A stretch of 64,000 nucleotides of DNA, from NCBI GenBank assembly GCA_009760855.2, contig WPIO01000018.1, forward strand, positions 1,534,501-1,598,500, written 5' to 3'. The notes beneath the pieces were generated by a model. It saw nothing but the letters and a program-made list of their open reading frames with translations. It did not search any database and had not been told where the DNA came from. The translations under genes were made by a program, and so were the position numbers. Shown here in pieces: positions 47,680 through 56,860 of the stretch (positions are counted from its first letter, which is position 1; every line of letters starts with the position of its first letter). Origin of the DNA: Cristatella mucedo (lineage: Eukaryota > Bryozoa > Phylactolaemata > Cristatellidae).

Positions 47680-50293
47680 GTAGGTTCTCGCAAACTCTTG
47701 TCTCCTGTTGCCTCAAAACGGGCAAACATTCATATTCCCAGTCACTATCAAAAGAGCTGAGGAACCAGCTAAAGTTGTCAAGAAATGGATAATTGTGCTT
47801 CTATTGTATGGACAGCTGTGATTTCTTAGAATACCAATCATATGCAAAAAATAAACTGGCTTTAGGTTTTGTCAGTTTCTGGCTTGGTCTGGAGTCACTA
47901 CTATGAACTCGCATGTAGACAAGCTAGATTTGGACACCGAAGGCTTTGGCATGAAACTGTGAAATTTGCAAATGAGGCTTCCTCCACACTTAATTTAGGG
48001 CTTAAATAGCAGCAAGCCAGCATCTGGTTTAGGATTGCGCGATCGACAGCGGCTAGTAATGTTAACAGAGGCAACAGTTTCTAAAAAATTGGTGCTGGCA
48101 AAACAGCAAACTTTCTTGTACTCGGGAAAGTGCGAGAGATAGGTAGAGAGATGAAAGAAATGGAGGCCTCGTATATGTGGCTCATCACACTGTTACTAAA
48201 TCTCAAGCCATATAATATGGCAGCACTGCCAAGTTGGCTTGGGGGAAAAGATAATATGCTGAGAAAAGGAAATAGGCTTATTTGACGGAAACATGTTTGG
48301 CCGAGTCGACAGACTCAGCCCAAAGACTGAGTTACTTACCAAGTGACTTGGAAAAATATGACTAGGTTGAAAATTACAACTCATTCAATTCAAGCCTGTT
48401 AGTATATAGGAGATTATTGAGCCTAATATTATTACTAGCTCACTATCTGTGCGTGTTAAAACTTCCCCTGCCATTACTAGGTTTAAAAAGAAGCTTAAAA
48501 CACACCTAATATTGCAGCATTAAGTGGGTCTTAGCGATTCGTTCTCCCGTCTTAATGCCTGCTTTTACTGTGCCTGCTGCCTGCGGATGTTACCACAAAT
48601 CTTTGGTCATGCTTTCTATACAGCATTTGTATATTGCCTTGGATGAGATAGAATTCTCCGAGTATGCAATGCAATTTTAATATTATGATTATTATTATTT
48701 GTACAAGTGGTCTGCAAAGTATAGCTACACGAGGCCAAAATAAAGGGACTGGATGCCATAAATCAGCTAGAGAAGAAATTACCAACGAACTATGATTAAT
48801 ATGCTTTACTAGTTCAGCTGACACTTGCTGAAAGGCTATTCAACCAATCAGAGACTCAGCCATGTATCTCCTATGCTGAACAAGGTGCAATAGTTTCTGG
48901 CTGATCAACGGATGAGGAGTACAGTTTTTACCTGACCCATAAGACTTGTCATGGCTTGGCTTCTTTGTAACTAGTTGAACTTGTGCATTACTTGCAGTCG
49001 TATCCTGATACCGTATCCCATGTAGGCAATAAACTAGTTAGTGTGTACTTTGGCTTTAAGACAATTGGTGACATAAACTTTTGCTCTATAGGTATTAAAC
49101 TTTAGAACCCACTTAAACCATTTTTATGCAACGACATCCACCCTCCTAATGTTTTCTATGGCAAGCCCTTTCAACTCGTCCTGAGCAGTTACTTCCTAGC
49201 TACTCACTTCCTCGACTGCCAAGTTGACTCAGCTAGGCTTCGTACTTTTTCTTTGTTTTGTGAGACCTAATTGTTAGCTAATTGATGTGCTCCAAAAGCT
49301 GCTAGCGCTTTGATTTTGACAAGGAAAACTGTCCTGCGTAATGCCCACGTTGTCATATCTTTGTAGAGTTACAGACTTTCATTGATTACGTTAACAGTTT
49401 TCTTAAGCTCGTAAATGAAGCCTTAAATCATAGGCACAAGCTCAGCTATTTTTGATTAATACTGACCAAGACAAGTACCAGCTGTGATACTGGTATTGCA
49501 TACCTAGATTAACTATATACCGAGATACACGGTGTACTCTGTATTTACACTAGCATTCTTTTTCATCCATTACTATACTGGGTAGTCAGCCAATGCAGGT
49601 CTCGGTAAATTTAGACCACTACAGTTTAAATTCACGATTTATTTCTGGACAACTTACTGCAATCGTTGCTGAAATGAGAACAGGATATTGATCAAAGTGA
49701 CGTTAATCTTACGTTATGTCCTTAGCTGTCACGTGGACACCACATAGTTGAGACCGTTCAACTGCATGTAGCTTAGCACCTGGCTATACAAAGATGCCTG
49801 CAAGTGGCAATCACATCGATTAGTTGGTTTACCAGTGTTGACTTTGTTATATCATTCTAAAGAAATTAATTGATACGTTGCCTTAATATATCAGTTGAGT
49901 ATGACTAATCGAGCTCATTCAGGTGGTTTCTTGTCTGGTTAAGCACAATTAATTGCCACTAATTCAGCAATAATACTGCTTTCACATACCTGCACGATAT
50001 TTTTTCAGGCAAGGCAGTGTATGGAAATATTGTTGAAGCTTAACGAAGAAAGTGAAGAAATAGGAAATAAGCAGTTACTAGAGGTGAGTTTTTCTCCGAG
50101 TCCTGAAGATCGTATTCACTGAGATTGCTCGCGATACACTCCAGTCTCAGGCTCGTTACACTCTGCAATTACATGCTGAATACTTAAAATGGAAGTTTTA
50201 ATGCAGATTGAACTATTCATTGCGAAGTTGAACACCAGCATTGGATTTACCAGCTTAGACATGTTCGTGGTCAGCAAGGAGGTCACATTGACG
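46429..50293 (+). CDS. Receptor gene 2: gustatory-receptor-like protein, exons 1-3 (C-terminal exon not identified)
   Basis: Exons 46429-47679, 50009-50083 and 50207-50293 encode 471 residues without the terminal segment. The N-terminal tail is about 75 residues. Hydrophobic segments are near 107-127, 146-166, 201-222, 281-302, 354-373 and 388-408. Blocks shared with gene 1 are GLFYPRHF, AFNTCRVLLTSFD, LVVGWF, WVWPVVYFID, YRQLHR, FYLLLSMVQMYSLL and DNLDLLVAF. The loop between segments 3 and 4 is about 25 residues longer than in gene 1 and also has a sequon (NST, 257-259). All introns are phase 0, with exon 2 and 3 lengths identical to gene 1. The predicted role is a membrane receptor/channel for chemical or internal signals; the ligand is unknown. 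Either the last exon is diverged or distant, or the gene is damaged. Confidence 0.8.
48440..48712 (+). mobile_element. LINE family 1, decayed 3'-end fragment
   Basis: AAAACTTCCCCTGCC, GGTTTAAAAAGAAGCTTAAA, CACACCTAATATTGCAGCAT, GTGGGTCTTAGCGATTCGTT, GAATTCTCCGAG and a TTATTATTATT tail follow LINE 1 3' order with many substitutions. Confidence 0.72.
49080..49400 (+). mobile_element. LINE family 2, decayed 3' fragment
   Basis: AGAACCCACTTAAACC, TTTATGCAACGACATCCACCC, CAGTTACTTCCTAGCTACTC, CTCGACTGCC and AAACTGTCCTGCGTAATGCCC match the sense strand of LINE 2 in order. Confidence 0.7.
50009..50083 (+). CDS. Receptor gene 2, exon 2 (25 residues)
   Basis: Between acceptor GATATTTTTTCAG and donor GTGAGT, phase 0 on both sides. 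It encodes ARQCMEILLKLNEESE..., the counterpart of gene 1 exon 2 (C, E-I-L, K and a shared Q four residues from the end). Not visible as a stand-alone open frame. Confidence 0.88.
50207..50293 (+). CDS. Receptor gene 2, exon 3 (29 residues)
   Basis: Acceptor TTTTAATGCAG and donor GTACGG, phase 0. It encodes IELFIAKLNTSIGFTSLDMF followed by nine residues ending in LT. This is the pre-segment-7 stretch of gustatory receptors and is the same length as gene 1 exon 3. The intron before it is only 123 bases. Confidence 0.87.
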
Positions 50294-50630
50294 GTACGGA
50301 TTTACTTTTTTTTACCTAGTATAGAATGTATGGGATACTTACTCAGCTGCTCTTTCAAGCAGCCCATTCGCTAAATCCAACTGGCGCGATTTGCTGTCGC
50401 TGATGTCTAGTTTTTTTATTCTCGCTTTGTAGCAGATTATATTGCTGTGAGTTGGTAGTGCACCGAGCCTAAATTGAGGGAGATGATAATAGCATCTTCT
50501 TAATTGATGACATCAATCGTGAGTGATGCCTTTTGAGAGCTTAAAAGAGCAGTTGCAAACAAATCGCTTTCTAAGCATATCGGCAGATTAAGGAAAGTGG
50601 CGGCTTCTAGAGACGAGCAGTGATGGGCAT

Positions 50631-50697
50631 GAGCATCATCATCGATCGATATCGATTTCGATGATCGAGATCGGTATCAAATCATCGATATCGATGG
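50631..50697. repeat. Cluster of ATCGAT palindromes
   Basis: A 67-base stretch made almost only of ATCAT, ATCGAT, TCGATATCGA and close variants. It lies just downstream of receptor gene 2 exon 3. It could be a low-complexity repeat or a cluster of binding sites. Confidence 0.75.
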
Positions 50698-50793
50698 AGT
50701 GAATTAAATGCAGAGCACTGAATAAATGTAATGCTGTAGCAATGGATCAACATAACACAAAATAACACGTAAAGGGCTTGCTAAGGATTTTAG

Positions 50794-50919
50794 TTTGGCT
50801 GTAACATATCGATCTTTATTGACAATGCATGTTGTAATTATGTATATGTACATTTCTTGCAGCACTGGCCGGTTCCGAGGTCCAATAGGGTACCAGAAGC
50901 TGCCATCTTACAACTTTAA
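50794..50919 (+). CDS. Candidate terminal exon (a) of receptor gene 2
   Basis: After GGATTTTAG a phase-0 frame of 41 codons ends in TAA. It contains NYVYVHFLQH, resembling TYhhhhhQF but with N for T, one residue too many before Q and H for F. The exon would be twice as long as gene 1 exon 4, and the acceptor is weak. Listed only as a candidate. Confidence 0.2.
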   Translation, partial: FGCNISIFIDNACCNYVYVHFLQHWPVPRSNRVPEAAILQL

Positions 50920-51754
50920 GTAAGAACCTGGCAGTGCCGTGATTTTACTATCCCTGCATACATCTGTCACGTACATTCGATGCAGCCAGATAATGGAATC
51001 TGAATTAATCAATAAAAAACGTGCATGTAGCAGCATCATGCTGGGGCTCCATCAAGCCTGTTCCAACCTGTCTTCGCTCGACTTCATTCCATCTTTATAT
51101 CTGTTTTTGCTTCAAGCGGTTTCCAATCGTGCTGTTGTATATTAGCCAACTGATGATACTAAGTTGCATGAAACTAAGTAGCCTGTTAAAAAACCCTTCC
51201 ACCCGCGAAGAATTATTTAAGCAGTTTACAGTGGCTCTGGACCTGTATTCACTGCACCACTGAATATTTGCGTAGAGTTGTATCGAGCGACGAAAGAAAA
51301 CATTAGCTATTTTCAAAGTGAAAGAGACAGATTTACATGTGTCGGTGACCCAACGATGCCTATTTACCAAAATCCTGGCAGCCAGCTGTCAGATTCAGGG
51401 GAAGGGTGTCATGGTATGAGGTTACCTCAGCAAAATGGTCTGGCAGTCTTGCATTGCAAAAGCAGGTGCTAGGACATGATATTGTATTTTAAACGTCATA
51501 CTCCCAAGTGCGAAATTAATTAGTCGAATGGAATTTATTTTCAGCATAATTACGACCCCAGACACATTACCAACATAGTTGAATAACTGTTTTTACAATT
51601 AATTCAATGTTGTTGACCTACTAGCGATGTTACGATTTGTCCGAGTCAGTCCACGGACCTTAACTAAATCGACCACTTGCCGGATAAGGCCGAGTTAGGG
51701 TTCTGCCTACTGGGTGTCATTATCCCATTTGCTGGTAACCTTTTTAACCTGCAG

Positions 51755-51826
51755 GGAGTGTGTACTAGCTTAACGACAGTTGTTTGCTACCGCTTGACCA
51801 GTTCAGTGCCTGGACAGATCCACTAG
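51755..51826 (+). CDS. Candidate terminal exon (b) of receptor gene 2
   Basis: A very good acceptor (ACCTTTTTAACCTGCAG) is followed in phase 0 by 23 codons and a TAG stop: GVCTSLTTVVCYRL and nine more residues. Threonines at positions 4 and 7 line up with those of gene 1 exon 4, and the length is similar. The Q-F pair is absent and an arginine falls in the hydrophobic stretch, so this is a weak candidate. Confidence 0.2.
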   Translation, partial: GVCTSLTTVVCYRLTSSVPGQIH

Positions 51827-52434
51827 GTTGTTACAAACAAGAGGTGCAATCCCGTAACAACTTGATATCTTAAACACGGTATGGCTATCGCTGATAATTG
51901 CAGGAATATAATTTGCATTTGAATTGCAACCGGTGTGCATGTTTTACTTTATGGCAACTTGCCTCATTTCCTGAAAATTTAAGTGAGTTGCCGACAGTAA
52001 TGGTGGATACGCGAGCCCTACAAATACTTTTGCATATGAGTGCATAGGCTATAGCCGTCCTAGGTTAGGACAAACTTGCACTCTGTATGATTGGTCTATG
52101 AAAGAAGTCCTATTAGGAAAAAACAATTATTATCTTTAGATCCTTAATCCTTAAGCTATATGTTTTCTTTCATTGGCTACCGAGAATAATTGTTTCGGTT
52201 TGTAACGTGCTGCTCGAAAGGATTTCCTCCTATTGAACATTTGAAAACTGGAGATAAGTGCACTTAATTATGCCCACTTAACAGCAAACAGATAACTCAG
52301 TTACTGGTGGCTGGATTCTCCGGAATCTGGTGGCTGGCCTGGCACCCTACTCACCTATTCGCTCTGCCATCGCTCAGCCAGAGCGGCAGTCGCCGAGGCA
52401 CGAAACCAACCATGACCAATCATGTGGTTCTAAA

Positions 52435-52600
52435 AATATTAGCAGATTTAACAGCCTCATTCTTACAGCAGCAGAATAGCCTCAACAGCTGTCACCAAAT
52501 TTCATTGGCAAATAAAGTATTTCCCACAACATTACTTGAACCTAAGACGTGGGTCATGAAGAGCTACCACATTGCTTACTGGGGTGGCTAGGACCATGGT
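52435..52600 (-). mobile_element. SINE A, decayed copy 5
   Basis: AGCAGATTTAACAGCCTC, AGCAGAATAGCCTCAACAGCTGTCACC, TTGAACCTAAGACGTGGGTC and the box A end in the usual order. Heavily mutated. Confidence 0.65.
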
Positions 52601-53794
52601 ACAATTATCATACTACTCAGTAATAAGCTTCAAAAGTCTGCTGGCAGAGCCAAACGGTAAAGTGTTAGTATCTCCAAGTAAGGAAGAAATGACTTCGCTA
52701 GAATTTGCAGAGGTTACTCGTCTAATAGGAGATGCGAAACCTATATCGCCAGCTAGCACACTGAGGGAATTCGGCAGACACCCACGTGACCTTGGTCACC
52801 TCCAGCCCACCATACTGACGCTTGCCTGCAGTTGAAGCCACTATGGCTAAACGAAGCTGGATTAAGCCGCGTTTACACTAGCGACTTTCCTCCTTGCCGA
52901 TGCTAAGTTGTCTCCTATTTATTGAGTTTACACTGTTGAGTCAGGAAAGCATTGGATGACTGATTGCTGCCTGCAGTCCCCCTGCTCTAATGCAGGAGGC
53001 TGGTGAGAAAATAGCCTTTAACTGGTAGGCCTCCCACCAAGAGCCTACACCTACAGAAGTTGAGTTTGCCACTCCAGTCATCATTGTAGATCAGTATAAG
53101 ACTAATACCAACGAAAGCATCATAAGCACATACAAGTATTATATTTTCAAGTGCAAAATTTTTAAGTCATGTGTGCCGTTACGGGTGTGTTGTGTACTGT
53201 GCTAACTAATATGAGCTATAGCGGTTTTTTGGGCATTTAGTAAGCAGACCTACGCCGTCTTCTGTGTAGAAAGATGTTAAGCAGCAGCTAAAACGCATAA
53301 GAATCTCATGTCAAGGGACTTGTTCTGAATTCCTCAATTTAACTCCAGCCTATGAAGAACAGCCGTTTTTGTTTTGGTTGTACGTGTATGTGCCGAGCCC
53401 TGGGGTTGTGACTGGTCGGCTTATACAACTAAGATGCTTACAATTCAATCAGCTTCTTCTCCATGACAGCTGACCGATCGGCTTCTCCCCTAAGATACAT
53501 GAAGTAGTAGCCCAAACCGGAAAGAAATCGGCACACAGTCAGCTCCCATTTTGGATCAAAGTCAACCGTGTAAATGCAGCTCAACGGATATTGTGACTGG
53601 CCACCTGTGGTTTTACATCTTGGTAGGTTGCTAAACCGGAGACCGCTAAGAACCTGGGGATAAGTAAGAAAGCTTTTGGACGGGACGTTAGGAACATTTC
53701 CATGTTAGTGATGATGAAGGACTCGCCTGTGACTGAATGCATGAGCATGCTATCAGATGATTGGCTACTTCAAATTTAGTTCCAGAAGGCATAT
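52601..53794. other. No gene seen
   Basis: Short frames only, including 52572-52835 on +, without recognised domains. Confidence 0.4.
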
Positions 53795-53965
53795 TTTATG
53801 GTCCACCCCGGGTCTCTGACATCGTAACTTCACAGGAAACAAGGTGCTAGCTCTTCGAGACTGTGGTCTTGGGCTCAAATCTACAGTGAGCAATCCTTTA
53901 TTGCCAACTGCAAGAAGTAGCAACAACGGGTAAGGCTCTTCTGCCACTGTGTAAATAAAGCACCT
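53795..53965 (+). mobile_element. SINE A, decayed copy 6 (plus orientation)
   Basis: GTGGTCTTGGGCTCAAATCTACAGTG (box B region), AGCAATCCTTTATTGCC and AAGGCTCTTCTGCCACTGT, in sense order. Confidence 0.65.
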
Positions 53966-54069
53966 AAATCAGATAGTGCCCTGCTTTGCCTAGCTTTGAC
54001 AAAACACTACAGATTAGCACAAAAAGGATCCACAGTGATCCGAGGGTGAGCATAAGGGTAAACTAAAAC

Positions 54070-54164
54070 GGTTTATGGTATCTCTGTATGTTGTTCCACG
54101 AAGATACAAAGATACGTGAGTGTTTGACAGGAGAGTTTTATACTGCTCACTCATGACCTTAATA
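54070..54164 (-). mobile_element. LINE family 2 3' end, separated from its body
   Basis: ATCTCTGTATGTTGTTCCACGAAG and ACAGGAGAGTTTTATACTGCTCACTCATGACC are the LINE 2 3' end. The rest of the same copy appears to resume at about 56860. Confidence 0.75.
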
Positions 54165-54197
54165 ATGTCATTAATAATAATAATAATAATAATAATG
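54165..54197. repeat. (TAA)n microsatellite, LINE 1 tail
   Basis: TAA units (one interrupted) at the 3' end of the following minus-strand LINE 1. Confidence 0.88.
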
Positions 54198-55318
54198 CAC
54201 TTGATAAAGCACCCTCAGAGAACTCAATCTCTTTCTTGGTGCTTTGCATTTGCTGCAAAGGGAAACGTGATTGAATGGTGACTGCTTGATAAACAATGCA
54301 AATACCATGGTTAGGGGTGACATGCACAGGGTCAGCATGCAAGTGTGGTCAAAAATCCTAAATCCTAGCTGATTAAACAGCCTCTTTTTGCATATCGACA
54401 GAAGAGCCTTTACGGCTATCACCACCACTTGCAGTGGTGATAAAGGATCGCCCACCGCAGGAATCGAACCACGACCTCGGGACCGAGGTCGTGAAAGCAA
54501 CCTCCTTACCTTTGTAATTATCCTAGTTGCCATCATAGTTAGTGGCAGCATGCACAGTGTCAGCGCTCATAGGCACATGCATGACGAATCAAAGGGACCC
54601 TCAGAATTTAATGTAGTCAAGTCAGGGGATGCCGTGACGCAACTCGGGAAAGAGTTCCAGGCTTTGGGAGCATACAAACTAAATGCACAGTCTCAAAAGT
54701 ATTAGAGGTTTGTACGAGGCATTGGTAAACTGTTTGATTCTGAAAAGCGGAGGTACGATGCTTGGCCTGATGGGGTAGTAGATCTGCGAGATAGGCTGGA
54801 GCCAAAGAATGAAGTTACCTAAAAGTGAGCGAGAAAACCTTGAAGTCGATCCATTGCTTGACTGGTAGCCAGTGCAGGTCAGCGAGAAGTGGTGTGGTGT
54901 GACAACTGCGACACTCACGACAGACAAATCTAGATGGAGAGCTTTGCACCAGCTGCAATCACCAGATTGCACATGCCGATAGGCCAGCAAGCAGTGCGTT
55001 ACTGAAGTAAAGACGGAATTTCACGGATGCATGGACCAGCTCAGACGTGGTATCCTTATTTAAACAAGCTTGGCTTTTAGCAACGTTACGTTGCTGAAAG
55101 TCAGCAGGCTTGATTGTGGAGCTGATGCAGTCGTCTAACGAATGGTCACGATGGAAAATGACACCTAGATTTCGAGCCGATTAAACAGGTGATATGCTGG
55201 CAGAGTCAATTTTGAGCTTAAGCCTTTCAAATTTTCGAATAACACTGGGTTTGCCCATAACTAGTAAGTTAGTTTTATCATCGTGTAGTTTTAGAGGATT
55301 TGCTGCCATCCATGTGCA
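54198..55318 (-). mobile_element. LINE family 1 copy, interrupted by SINE A
   Basis: The 3' end at 54198-54354 and the body at 54540-55318 are split by a SINE A copy. The minus-strand reading includes SGDCSWCKALHLDLSV, LTCTGYQSSNGSTSRFSRSL in shifted frames, then QNLGVMF-like and LNDDKT-like blocks near 55150-55310. 5'-truncated where the next LINE 1 tail begins. Confidence 0.83.
54355..54540 (-). mobile_element. SINE A, copy 7, inserted in LINE 1
   Basis: TCGACAGAAGAGCCTTTACGGCTATCACC, the perfect GTGGTGATA partner arm, AAAGGATCGCCCACCGC, GAATCGAACC (box B) and the AAGCAACCTCCTTACC box A end. It sits inside LINE 1 between CAAGTGTGGTC and GTTAGTGGCAGCATG, which are contiguous in other copies. 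Confidence 0.9.
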
Positions 55319-56860
55319 GATAATAATAATATTAATAATGTACTTGATAAAGCACGCTCAGAGAACTTAATTTCTGCCTAGGCGCTTTAGATTTGCTGCA
55401 AAGGGAAATGCAATTGAATGGTGAGTTAAATCATGCTTGAAAAACAAAATGAAAAACATGGTTAGGGGTGACATGCACAGGGTCAGCATACAAATGTGGT
55501 TAGTGGCAGCATGCACGGTGTCAGCACGCATAAGCACATGAAGAATGAATTGAAGGGACCAACTATACGCTGCCCTAAATAGGCGTGTTTTTAAGTTCCT
55601 TTTAAATGTGGTCAGGTCAGGGGATGTTCTGACACAGTTCGGGAGGGAGTTCCAGGCTTTGCGAGCATGCGAACTAAATGCACGGTCTCCAAAGGATTTA
55701 AGGTTTGCTTGACGTATTTCTAGACTGTTGGATTCCAAAAAGCTGGTGGTACGAAGCTTGGCCTGATGGGGGAGTATGTCGGAGAGATAGGCTGGAGCTA
55801 TAGAATGAAGTGACCTAAAAACAAGCGACAAAACCTTGTAGTCAATCCATTGCTTGACTGGTAGCCAATGCAGGTCGGCGAGAAGTGGAGTAATGTGGCA
55901 ACTGCGACGCCCATGACAGACAAGCCTAGCTGCTGAGTTTTGCACCAGCTGCAATCGCCTGATCGCACATGCTAGTAGGCCAGTAAGCAGTGAGCTGCAG
56001 AAGTCGAGACGAGATGTCACGAATGCATGGACCAACTTAGACGTGGTATCCTTATCTAAACAAGCCCGAATTTTAACAATGTTATGAAGCTGAAAATAGG
56101 CAGATTTGACTGTGGAGCTGATACGGTCGTCTAACGAGAGGTGGCTTTGGAACATGACACCTAGATTTCGAGCTGATTCGACAGGAGATATGCTTGCAGA
56201 GCCAATTTTGAGAGACATCCTTTCCAATTTATGAATCATACTGGGTTTGCTCATAACTAGTAAGTTATTTTTGTCATCGTTTAGTTTTTAGAAAACTTGC
56301 TGCCATCCATGTGGGGATGTCATCAGTGCATGCAGCAAGTGAGTTTAGAGAATTTGAGGTGCTCGAAGGCTGGGAGGGATCAAAGCAAAGGTACATGTTA
56401 TCAATACATGCAGCAAATGAGGTGAGAGAATTTGAGGTGCTCGAAGGCTGGGTGGGATCAAAGCAAAGGTACAACTGATTGACATCCGCATAGAAGTGAG
56501 AGCCCTACATTGTGCTTGGCAATCACATCAGCAAGACGGAGAGTATAAATCGTGAAAAGAACCTGACCTAGCACGGAGCCCTGAGGTACCCAAAACTTTA
56601 GAGGTGCTTCGGATGATCTTTATCCATTCACGGCGATACTCTGAACTCAGCCACTGAGATGGAACCTGAACCACTGCAGTGCAGTGCCAGAGACGCCCAG
56701 GCGAGATGAGAGGTGCTGTAGAAGAAGTTTGTGATCAATAGTACCAAAAGCTGCCGATAGATTGAGCAAAACAAGCAGAGACACTCTACCTATGACTCCA
56801 TCCCTAAGCAGGTCGTTGTACACCCGAGGCAATGCTGCCTCTATGAAGTGATTAGCTCTA
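55319..56860 (-). mobile_element. LINE family 1, best-preserved C-terminal half
   Basis: The frame 55367-56254 (295 codons, minus) is intact across the C-terminal part of the RT protein: SARNLGVMFQSHLSLDDRI, LDKDTTSKLVHAFVTSRLDFC, LVQNSAARLVC, LLADLHWLPVKQWIDYKVLSL and SFGDRAFSSHARKAWNSLPN. Upstream, 56647-56913 carries the SAAFGTIDHKLLLQHLSSRL block, and a duplicated YLCFDPSQPS stretch lies at 56274-56474. The 3' end has the AAGCGCC motif and an ATTATTAATATTATTATT tail. This is the youngest-looking LINE 1 here. Confidence 0.92.

Larger units (their letters stand above)
47680..50008 (+). other. Receptor gene 2, intron 1
   Basis: A 2.3 kb intron, close to the 2.1 kb intron 1 of gene 1. It contains a LINE 1 and a LINE 2 fragment in the gene's orientation. 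Confidence 0.75.

Noticed and set aside
50294-50374. Read-through of receptor gene 2 exon 3 into VRIYFFLPSIE... as its natural end
   Set aside because: It contains IYFFL, which looks a little like the motif, but the spacing from the preceding LT is four residues short of gene 1 and the rest is not hydrophobic.
50935-51003. AVILLSLHTSVTYIRCSQ as terminal exon of receptor gene 2
   Set aside because: It has a TY...Q look, but the nearest acceptor would require a phase-2 intron whereas exon 3 ends in phase 0.
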